Assembly: GCA_037141915.1 (NCBI GenBank)
Contig: JBAXBP010000188.1
Location: 1-6,730 of the forward strand
DNA length: 6,730 bases
Reading direction: 5' to 3'
Origin: CAIRDP01 sp037141915
GTDB lineage: Bacteria > Bacteroidota > Bacteroidia > Bacteroidales > FEN-979
Part shown: one piece after another, positions 1 to 5,555 of the stretch
How positions within the stretch are numbered: the first letter of the stretch is position 1
Layout: each line of letters opens with the position of its first letter
Notes under the pieces: model-generated
What the model was told of the DNA's origin: nothing
Databases searched by the model: none
What the model saw: the letters and a program-made list of their open reading frames with translations, nothing else
Made by a program: the position numbers and the translations under genes

Positions 1-168
1 TTCATTCATTGGATACAACACCAGGCAGTTCTCAAACCCCCTGTTGATGACAAACCTGTCCTGAGCTTCCGGCGAGATCTGCTTTTTCAGACCCGACGGA
101 AGGATGACACGGCTTTTTTCATCAAGCCTGCATTCAAATTCACCGATAAGATTGGTTACTGGGGTCAT
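1..168 (-). CDS. mraZ: MraZ transcriptional regulator, N-terminal part (cut by left window edge)
   Basis: This is the first 56 codons of MraZ, a SpoVT/AbrB-fold DNA-binding protein that is normally the first gene of the dcw (division and cell wall) cluster and represses its own promoter. Seen in the sequence: the reverse strand reads MTPVTNLIGEFECRLDEKSR, then VILPSGLKKQI and later FENCLVLYPMNE. The DxxxR signature of the first AbrB-like repeat is D16-R20, and the NCLVLYP strand matches the family. Usual MraZ length is about 145-155 residues, so roughly two thirds lie beyond the left edge. The ATG at 166-168 is chosen because it gives the family's usual short N-terminus and follows an A-rich leader (TGAAATAAACAA) without a Shine-Dalgarno sequence. 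Upstream are three GTGGG boxes, the known MraZ target, which strongly supports the call. The residue after K18 is Ser where many family members have Gly (DxKGR). rsmH, ftsL and ftsI would be expected next, outside the window. Confidence 0.93.
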   Translation of the reverse strand, partial: MTPVTNLIGEFECRLDEKSRVILPSGLKKQISPEAQDRFVINRGFENCLVLYPMNE

Positions 169-186
169 TTGTTTATTTCAACGGTG

Positions 187-194
187 CTAATATA
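187..194 (-). promoter_or_regulatory. Possible -7 box of the mraZ promoter
   Basis: On the minus strand this reads TATATTAG, one mismatch from the Bacteroidetes -7 consensus TAnnTTTG. It would give a short leader of about 12 bases before the mraZ ATG. The three GTGGG boxes would then lie over the -33 region, a sensible place for a repressor. No TTG -33 element is visible at the expected spacing, so the assignment is tentative. Another one-mismatch match, TATTTTTT, lies further upstream near 280-287. Confidence 0.4.
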
Positions 195-205
195 CGGTCA
201 ATATT

Positions 206-230
206 CCCACTTTTACCCACTTTCACCCAC
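206..230 (-). promoter_or_regulatory. MraZ operator: three GTGGG direct repeats
   Basis: On the minus strand GTGGG occurs three times, at 226-230, 216-220 and 206-210, each separated by exactly five bases (tgaaa, taaaa). GTGGG/TGGGN repeats with five-base spacers upstream of mraZ are the established binding sites of E. coli MraZ, and Mycoplasma MraZ binds related AAAGTG repeats. The array begins 38 bp upstream of the mraZ start codon, so autoregulation of mraZ and the dcw cluster is the natural reading. The spacing and match are seen directly; binding is inferred. Confidence 0.88.
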
Positions 231-233
231 TAG

Positions 234-258
234 TGTTAATAACTTCTTTTTATTAACA
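234..258. repeat. AT-rich 9-bp inverted repeat
   Basis: TGTTAATAA at 234-242 and TTATTAACA at 250-258 are perfect reverse complements around a 7-base loop. It lies immediately upstream of the MraZ boxes with respect to mraZ. It could be a second operator, or a weak transcription stop for leftward readthrough. The stem contains only two G-C pairs, so it is unlikely to work as a strong terminator. No binding protein can be named. Confidence 0.5.
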
Positions 259-336
259 TTGTTGTACGGGGGTTTAAAAAAATAGTTACGTTTTGAAAGG
301 CCTATGAGAGTAAGAAAAGATAAAATTAAATAAAAA

Positions 337-351
337 GTGGGTTCTGGTGGG
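337..351 (+). promoter_or_regulatory. Second, opposite-facing GTGGG box pair
   Basis: GTGGG occurs on the plus strand at 337-341 and 347-351, again with exactly five bases between the copies. The first copy is preceded by AAAA, as is the third box of the mraZ operator (AAAAGTGGG in both). The orientation is opposite to the main array and no plus-strand gene follows, so this may be an auxiliary MraZ site or chance. The spacing is seen; the function is inferred. Confidence 0.35.
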
Positions 352-372
352 GGGAATTATTCCAAAACCTGA

Positions 373-382
373 TTGTTAACAA
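373..382. repeat. 10-bp perfect palindrome TTGTTAACAA
   Basis: TTGTTAACAA is self-complementary and shares the core TGTTAA with the inverted repeat at 234-258. It may be a small operator half-site, but such AT-rich palindromes also occur by chance, so support is weak. Confidence 0.3.
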
Positions 383-388
383 AATGGA

Positions 389-459
389 GGATGCAGGATT
401 CGAGGATGAGGGATGCAGGATGCAGGATGCAGGATGCGGGATGCAGGATGCAGGATGAA
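389..459. repeat. Tandem heptamer array (GGATGCA)n, about ten units
   Basis: Ten head-to-tail units of GGATGCA or close variants can be laid out: 389-395, 396-402 (GGATTCG), 404-410 (GGATGAG), three perfect copies at 411-431, 432-438 (GGATGCG), two perfect copies at 439-452, and 453-459 (GGATGAA). One extra A at 403 interrupts the phase. The array lies 40 bases beyond the stop codon of the upstream gene and is strongly purine-skewed on the plus strand. It is a microsatellite-like repeat prone to slippage. It has no spacers and is not a CRISPR array. Whether it has a function, such as transcript 3'-end formation, is unknown. Confidence 0.9.
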
Positions 460-498
460 GTTGGGGTGGTGATCTTTTGAAGGTAAGGGGAACGATTC

Positions 499-2772
499 TT
501 AGCGTTGCCCTGGCCTGGTTATAATGAATTTGCCGCCGGCCCTTCTGACGGGTGAGGGAAGTGAAAATTCTGCCAGGTAGATCCCTTCAGGCAGATCACT
601 AATGTTAACAGGTTGTGAAGGCCGATAATCCATTTGCCGGACTTCCGTGCCGAACACATTGTATATAATCAGTATTCCCGGCTCCCGGGTATCCGAATCA
701 TTCAGGGGCGAACTTTTCCCGTCTTTCAGCAATTCGATTTTAATTTCACCAGCAGCAGGGTTCGGATATATTTTAAGGGATAATGCAGCCGGTACTTTCC
801 TGATCTCAGCTATACCGGGTATCCTTCCGCGGGTGAAATAATTGAGGCCGCCGCTGAAATTTCCACAAACCATATCATAATAAAGGGGATCGCTGAGGTT
901 GGCCAGGAATCCCGTGGACCTCCAGCCTATTCTCAGGCTGTCGGCAGGCAGCCCTATAAAGGTTAGCAGTGAATCGATAGCTGTAAACTTCCCGTTAAGG
1001 TTTCCGTCTATCTTCGAGTAAAGATGCATTATTCCTTCCTCAGAACCGGCAAGCAGGTAGGTCCTGTTGTTTTTCCTGAAGAAATAAGGCGTGCAGTAAC
1101 CATAATATGAAAGGTCATGGTTCGTGACATCCACCTCTCCCAGGCTGTCGCGGACAAAGGTGAATTTCGGGTTGCCGGCGCTTCCTGTATTTTTGAAATA
1201 TTGTATTGTGCCATCCTGCTGGCCAATGACCAGGTCGGGGAGGCCGTCACGGTCAAGGTCGAAGAACTGGGGTGCACTGAACGCCTTGGTTTTGATCTGC
1301 TGGTAATTTTTCTGCGGACTGCCGTAAACGGGAATCCCGGCGCTGTCGCCCCGGCCCTGGAATAAAACGAGGCTGCCGTCTTCGCAACCGCAGACAAGGT
1401 CAGCGATGCCGTCGTTATCGAGATCAGCAAATGCAGGGTACAGGCCATGCACATTGAGTCGGGAAGCATATGCGAGATCAGTAGTCAGCAATTCGAACCC
1501 GGGTGAAAAGCTGCTTCCTGTATTTTTCAGATATGCAAGGGAGGAGGTATAATAGGAATTAAGGTAAGCGCCCTGGTAATTTGAAGAATCATAATATCCA
1601 TAATTTCCCGCAACTATATCAGGCAGTCCGTCATTGTTCAGGTCGACAGCCACAGGAGAGGAAGCAGTGCCGAAATCCAGCATCTCGGCCTGGAACAGAT
1701 CAGAGGCCCGGAACACAAAATGAGGATTGGAATTGGTCCCGGTATTTTTATAAAACCAGCAACTCTTTTTATTTTCAGCATGATAATACGCGGGGTCGAA
1801 AGGTGATACCACAAGGTCTTTCACCCCGTCATTATCCAGGTCGATGAAGGAAAGAACCGGGAATGAAAACAGCTTTATACTCTGGTCGTATGAAGGGAAG
1901 AGGCTGTCGAGGCTAACCATCAGGGCCGAATCCACAGTGCCCCCGTTGATAAGCGAAATGAGGTTGGGAAAATCCACATCCCCCACGACCAAGTCGGTGA
2001 GCCCGTCTCCGTTCAGGTCATTGGCAAGCATGGTGGAACCGGTATGCTTGGGAGGGGAGGCGCCATCCGCAGTCACAAGAACATTATTTATTTTATAAGG
2101 ACAGGCTGCATTGAGCGTAATATGATTGCCGCCTTCGCTTTCCTTGAACTTTCCCCAGCAATGGTCGGTAAGCCTGAAATCAAGGCTGTCGCAGTTCCCG
2201 AAGGTCTCCATGGAAAGGTTTTTGTGATATTCAACATATGAGCCAAGTCCGAAAAAAGTCAAAAGGTCAAGGTCGCCGTCCCCGTCAATGTCGGCAATTG
2301 CGGGATAATCGGCCGATGTGACCAGTATCCCGACAAACCCCGTGTAATACCATGATTGAAGCAGGTTGGTCTGGAGATGGAAGCTCAGGCTGCCCGAGGA
2401 AATGTTCCTGAATACTCTCACACCACCGTTTGCGTAAGTGAAGATATCCATCTTTCCGTCACAGTTGTAATCGGCAGTGATCACCCATTCCTGCATTTCG
2501 GGAAGCTGAGCCTCATATTCGGGGGCATAACGGTAGTTGATCCCCGCGCCTCCCATGTTTATGAAAGTGAGCTTGCGGTTGCCATGCCTGTCAAAGATTA
2601 CAAGGTCGTTCAGCCCGTCAAGGTTCAGATCAATGGCGCAAAACTGGCAGGAATTCACCCCCCCGGCCCAGGTGTATTTTAAATTGCCGGTAGGAATGGT
2701 TTGACCGTTTGCCAGCGGGATACAGGAAATCAGGATAAAAACTGATGCAAGATGCAGGATCAGTTTCTTCAT
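499..2772 (-). CDS. Secreted FG-GAP/VCBS beta-propeller protein with T9SS C-terminal sorting domain
   Basis: This is a 757-residue exported protein. An N-terminal signal peptide (MKK, then a hydrophobic run, probable signal peptidase I cleavage after LANG near residue 23) leads into a repeat domain. That domain has eight DxDxDGxxD calcium-binding loops at about residues 48, 101, 161, 252, 311, 377, 450 and 505, each followed by a DLV/DIV hydrophobic strand. This is the FG-GAP/VCBS signature of an integrin-type beta-propeller. The C-terminus (about 666-757) starts with LKIYPNP and has the VFG and LPEGIYLAEF strands of the type A T9SS sorting domain. In known systems that domain is recognised at the outer membrane, cleaved and the cargo anchored to the cell surface. 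The start at 2772 is preferred over the in-frame ATG at 2802 because MKK begins the signal peptide and the promoter-like -7 box lies at 2808-2815. LISC at residues 14-17 also fits a lipobox, leaving lipoprotein sorting possible. The ligand or substrate is unknown; no enzymatic domain is visible. Confidence 0.9.
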   Translation of the reverse strand: MKKLILHLASVFILISCIPLANGQTIPTGNLKYTWAGGVNSCQFCAIDLNLDGLNDLVIFDRHGNRKLTFINMGGAGINYRYAPEYEAQLPEMQEWVITADYNCDGKMDIFTYANGGVRVFRNISSGSLSFHLQTNLLQSWYYTGFVGILVTSADYPAIADIDGDGDLDLLTFFGLGSYVEYHKNLSMETFGNCDSLDFRLTDHCWGKFKESEGGNHITLNAACPYKINNVLVTADGASPPKHTGSTMLANDLNGDGLTDLVVGDVDFPNLISLINGGTVDSALMVSLDSLFPSYDQSIKLFSFPVLSFIDLDNDGVKDLVVSPFDPAYYHAENKKSCWFYKNTGTNSNPHFVFRASDLFQAEMLDFGTASSPVAVDLNNDGLPDIVAGNYGYYDSSNYQGAYLNSYYTSSLAYLKNTGSSFSPGFELLTTDLAYASRLNVHGLYPAFADLDNDGIADLVCGCEDGSLVLFQGRGDSAGIPVYGSPQKNYQQIKTKAFSAPQFFDLDRDGLPDLVIGQQDGTIQYFKNTGSAGNPKFTFVRDSLGEVDVTNHDLSYYGYCTPYFFRKNNRTYLLAGSEEGIMHLYSKIDGNLNGKFTAIDSLLTFIGLPADSLRIGWRSTGFLANLSDPLYYDMVCGNFSGGLNYFTRGRIPGIAEIRKVPAALSLKIYPNPAAGEIKIELLKDGKSSPLNDSDTREPGILIIYNVFGTEVRQMDYRPSQPVNISDLPEGIYLAEFSLPSPVRRAGGKFIITRPGQR

Positions 2773-2807
2773 TAGTTCATATGGATTCAGAGCTGCCATC
2801 ACATTCG

Positions 2808-2815
2808 CAAAATTA
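2808..2815 (-). promoter_or_regulatory. -7 promoter box for the T9SS surface protein gene
   Basis: On the minus strand this reads TAATTTTG, an exact match to the Bacteroidetes sigma-ABfr -7 consensus TAnnTTTG. Transcription would start near 2801, about 30 bases before the ATG at 2772, leaving the in-frame ATG at 2802 at the transcript's very edge. The nearest upstream TTTG (2841-2844) is 25 bp away, longer than the usual 19-23, so the -33 element is uncertain. Confidence 0.6.
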
Positions 2816-2828
2816 CCTAAGAATTAAC

Positions 2829-2836
2829 TACTTTTG
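2829..2836 (+). promoter_or_regulatory. -7 promoter box for the response regulator gene
   Basis: TACTTTTG matches TAnnTTTG exactly on the plus strand and lies 16 bases before the ATG at 2853, giving a leader of about 10 A-rich bases. The expected -33 TTG is not present; TTC at 2804-2806 is the nearest candidate. Only 13 bp separate it from the opposed box at 2808-2815, so polymerase binding at the two promoters should interfere. Confidence 0.6.
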
Positions 2837-2852
2837 CCTTCAAATCAAAAGA

Positions 2853-4013
2853 ATGCCGAGAATTCTTGTTATCGACGACGAGCAAAGTATACTCAGCACC
2901 CTTCGTGAAATCCTCGAATATGAAAAATTCAGGGTCGATGAAGCGAAGGATGGTACCGAGGGGCTGAAGCTTGCCAGGGAGCATCATTACGATGCCATTC
3001 TCTGCGATATCAAAATGCCGAAGATGGATGGCATTGAGGTGCTGAGCCAGCTGCTGAGCTTTTCCGAAACCCCGGTCATCATGATCTCAGGGCATGGGAC
3101 TATTGAAACAGCAGTGGAAGCAATCCGCAAAGGGGCATATGACTATATTGCCAAACCGCTTGACCTGAACCGCCTGCTGGTGACCCTCAGGAATGCCATG
3201 GACAAGGGAAGGTTGCTGGATGAAACGAAACAGCTCCGCAGGAAAGTGGGGATGAATTATGAGATGGTTGGTGAGTCGGAAGCCATGAAGGGTATACAGG
3301 AGATGATCCGAAAGGTGGCTCCCACCGATGCAAGGGTGCTGATCACCGGTGAGAACGGAACAGGTAAAGAGCTCGTTGCAAGGCATATTCATGCCCTGAG
3401 CAACCGGGCCGACGGGCCATTCGTCGAAGTGAACTGTGCGGCAATTCCATCGGAGCTTATCGAGAGCAATCTCTTCGGGCATGAAAAAGGCTCGTTCACA
3501 TCAGCAGTGAAACAACATAAAGGCGATTTTGAACAGGCTGACGGCGGTACGATATTCCTCGACGAAATAGGCGACATGAGCCTTTCGGCCCAGTCGAAGG
3601 TCCTCAGGGTGCTGCAGGACAACAAGATCACCCGCGTTGGAGGTGAAAAGGAAATTTCGGTTGATGTGAGGGTGATCGCAGCAACGAATAAAAATCTGAA
3701 AGAGGAGGTGCTGAATAAAAATTTCAGGGAAGACCTTTATCACAGGCTTAGCGTTATAATCATTGATGTTCCGCCATTGAGCAAAAGAGTGGAGGACATC
3801 AACCTGCTCGTCAGGCATTTCATCGCCCAGGCTTGCAACCAGCAGGGAAAACCATTGCTTGAGGTTGAACAGGATTCCCTTGACGAACTTGGCAGGATGA
3901 AATGGACAGGGAATATCCGTGAGCTGAAAAATGTTGCAGAGCGGCTTGTCATCCTCTGCGAAGGCAGTGTAAAGAGCGATGACATCCGGCGGTACGCCAG
4001 TCCATTATATTGA
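2853..4013 (+). CDS. NtrC-family sigma54 response regulator lacking a C-terminal HTH
   Basis: This is a 386-residue two-component response regulator with an AAA+ sigma54-activation domain. The receiver (1-115) has the acidic pair D8-D9, phosphoacceptor D52, S79 and K101. The AAA+ domain (about 138-370) has Walker A GENGTGKE (166-173), Walker B FLDE (235-238), sensor I ATN (277-279), the FREDLYHRL arginine-finger region (291-299) and the GNIREL sensor II motif (353-358). The sigma54-contact loop reads GSFTSA (213-218) instead of GAFTGA. The protein ends about 30 residues after sensor II, so the Fis-type HTH of classical NtrC (another 60-90 residues) is absent. I recall similar short regulators in other Bacteroidetes, so this is probably native. 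The ATG at 2853 gives the canonical MPRILVIDDE start; an upstream in-frame ATG at 2745 would run back into the divergent gene. No histidine kinase is adjacent. The next gene begins 25 bp downstream, suggesting cotranscription with the polysaccharide genes. Target promoters cannot be deduced. Confidence 0.93.
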   Translation: MPRILVIDDEQSILSTLREILEYEKFRVDEAKDGTEGLKLAREHHYDAILCDIKMPKMDGIEVLSQLLSFSETPVIMISGHGTIETAVEAIRKGAYDYIAKPLDLNRLLVTLRNAMDKGRLLDETKQLRRKVGMNYEMVGESEAMKGIQEMIRKVAPTDARVLITGENGTGKELVARHIHALSNRADGPFVEVNCAAIPSELIESNLFGHEKGSFTSAVKQHKGDFEQADGGTIFLDEIGDMSLSAQSKVLRVLQDNKITRVGGEKEISVDVRVIAATNKNLKEEVLNKNFREDLYHRLSVIIIDVPPLSKRVEDINLLVRHFIAQACNQQGKPLLEVEQDSLDELGRMKWTGNIRELKNVAERLVILCEGSVKSDDIRRYASPLY

Positions 4014-4038
4014 TCTTACCAAACCAATAAAATTCAGA

Positions 4039-5493
4039 ATGATCTCCGGCAAATTCTTCAAGTCTTCCCTGGTTTACACGGTTATCGGAGCCCTGCCTTA
4101 TACAACGGGAGTCATCCTGATACCTTTTTTTACAAATTACCTCACGCATGAACAGTTTGGTGTTAATGCCATCTATTTTACCTTCCTCTATATTATCCAG
4201 CTGATCGCATCCGCCGGCCTCGATACGTATATCGGGATAAACTATTTTCAGTTCAAGGATGACCGGAAAAATTTGAGCGAATTCATAGGTACTGTGCTTA
4301 TAGTGCTCATAACCCTGGGGACTGCGGTTTTTTTCATTATGATGGCCGGAGGAAGCATTTTATTCAGGCTGATATTCAGGGGAGATGTTTTGCTTCAGTT
4401 CTTTCCTTTCGGGATGATCACTGTGATTACCGCTATCATGAACGGTATTTTCAAGACCTATTCAAACCTCCTCGTAAATCAGCAGCGCTCCACGGTTTTC
4501 TTCTGGCTGAACATTTCCAACTTTGTTATCATTCTTGCCGCCTCTCTGGGAATACTATATCTCTACCCGAAAACTCTTAATGGCCCTATCCTGGGAAGGT
4601 TGATCCCTGCGGTTATCTCCTGCCTGTTTTCGGTGATCCTGATGACAAAGGAATTCGGTTTTAAATTCAACCGCAAACATCTTGACGGCATGCTCGCATT
4701 CTGTGGGCCTATGATAGTTTACGGACTGATGATATGGATAGTGAATTACATCGACCGGTATATCATCAAATACTTTATGGTTGATCCTACTTATGTGGGT
4801 ATCTTTGATCTTGCAGTGAAACTCACCATGGGAATCGGTCTTTTGCATATAGGGCTTGTCAATACAATACAACCCAAGGTTTTTGGAATATGGAAAGATA
4901 AAAATCTGCATGGCAGCACTCCTGAAGTGAACAGGTATTATAATGGTTTTACTGCAATTACCCTGCTGGTTCTTCCTCTTGTGACTATCATTTGTCCTCT
5001 GGTGATCCCCATCGTGGTTAAAGATCCTCTTTATTACCAGGCTTTCGCTTTCATTGGTATATTGTGCCTTGGCTATGCAACAAGCCCTGCATTCTACCTT
5101 TTTCTAGCTCCTTTGTTTTATTTTAAGAAGACAAAAGTGCTGCCGAAGGTGTTCTTTTACTCGGCTGTTATCCAGGTCATTATGAGTAGTTTCATGATTT
5201 GGAAGTTCGGACTGATGGGGGCGGTAATAGCAAACTTCCTCATTAAACCAGTGCAGGCATTTTTCCTCTATACGGAAAGCCGGAAGATCTTTGATTTTAA
5301 ACTGAACACCTGGAAGCTTATTTATTCACCACTAATCATCATTGTGACAGGATTAATCCTATATGTTTTCTCGGCAGATAAAACCGGTGTAAAACCTGCA
5401 ATTATCCAGCTGCTTATAACTATAGTAATAGTTTATTTTACTTATAGAAAGGAACTTTTAAAAACCTTACGGGCTGTTGTCCGGCCGGGTTGA
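4039..5493 (+). CDS. Wzx-like polysaccharide flippase (MOP superfamily)
   Basis: This is a 484-residue integral inner-membrane protein. It has about 14 hydrophobic segments, at roughly 11-31, 43-63, 84-106, 119-139, 154-174, 186-204, 217-237, 255-275, 304-325, 335-360, 371-390, 391-411, 428-446 and 453-470. Length, topology, the PYTTGVILIPFFTNYLT first helix, the NYIDRYIIKYFM segment (236-247) and the following GIFDLAVKL fit the polysaccharide biosynthesis/flippase family, which moves undecaprenyl-linked sugar repeat units across the inner membrane. The start at 4039 is chosen because the first helix follows a short MISGKFFKSS lead. An in-frame ATG at 3979 would add 20 non-hydrophobic residues and overlap the regulator by 35 bases. 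The gene lies 25 bp after the regulator and 62 bp before a methyltransferase, consistent with a surface polysaccharide locus. The exported glycan is unknown. Family membership is confident; a peptidoglycan-lipid II (MurJ-like) role is less likely given the neighbours. Confidence 0.9.
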   Translation: MISGKFFKSSLVYTVIGALPYTTGVILIPFFTNYLTHEQFGVNAIYFTFLYIIQLIASAGLDTYIGINYFQFKDDRKNLSEFIGTVLIVLITLGTAVFFIMMAGGSILFRLIFRGDVLLQFFPFGMITVITAIMNGIFKTYSNLLVNQQRSTVFFWLNISNFVIILAASLGILYLYPKTLNGPILGRLIPAVISCLFSVILMTKEFGFKFNRKHLDGMLAFCGPMIVYGLMIWIVNYIDRYIIKYFMVDPTYVGIFDLAVKLTMGIGLLHIGLVNTIQPKVFGIWKDKNLHGSTPEVNRYYNGFTAITLLVLPLVTIICPLVIPIVVKDPLYYQAFAFIGILCLGYATSPAFYLFLAPLFYFKKTKVLPKVFFYSAVIQVIMSSFMIWKFGLMGAVIANFLIKPVQAFFLYTESRKIFDFKLNTWKLIYSPLIIIVTGLILYVFSADKTGVKPAIIQLLITIVIVYFTYRKELLKTLRAVVRPG

Positions 5494-5555
5494 AGAAGCA
5501 AGCAATACCGGTAACGGATGCAAAGAAAAATTAAATTGAATTCAAAAATAAAGAT

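Larger units (their letters stand above)
169..498. other. Non-coding region between mraZ and the T9SS surface protein gene
   Basis: No coding sequence is supported in these 330 bases. From left to right the stretch holds the mraZ leader and a probable -7 box, three MraZ boxes, a 9-bp AT-rich inverted repeat, a poly-A/T-rich section, an opposite-facing pair of GTGGG boxes, a 10-bp palindrome and a tandem heptamer array. The remaining 40 bases up to the stop codon at 499 show no GC-rich hairpin followed by a T run, so no intrinsic terminator could be identified for the gene that is read leftward into this region. Confidence 0.85.

Noticed and set aside
389..459. CRISPR-like array
   Set aside because: Units are 7 bp, head-to-tail and without spacers; this is a microsatellite.
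1029..1469. Minus-strand open frame inside the surface protein gene
   Set aside because: It lies in another frame of a gene with clear domain repeats throughout, and its translation is low-complexity with no recognisable motif.
2782..2796. Possible sigma54 promoter (GG-N10-GC) upstream of the regulator gene
   Set aside because: Only the GG and GC dinucleotides fit; the flanking bases (TGGATT and CTGCC) differ from TGGCAC and TTGCA, and an exact TAnnTTTG box closer to the gene explains expression better.
2773..2802. Upstream ATG at 2802 as start of the surface protein
   Set aside because: It would place ten non-hydrophobic residues before MKK of a standard signal peptide, and it sits at the predicted transcription start.
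3087..3482. Antisense open frame opposite the response regulator
   Set aside because: It mirrors a conserved receiver/AAA+ coding region and shows no family features of its own.
3979..4038. Upstream ATG at 3979 as start of the flippase
   Set aside because: It would overlap the regulator by 35 bases and add a non-hydrophobic lead; the ATG at 4039 gives the usual short N-terminus before helix 1.
5476..5495. GC-rich stretch CCGGCCGGG at the flippase end as a terminator
   Set aside because: It is inside the coding sequence, the palindrome is short with no loop, and no T run follows.
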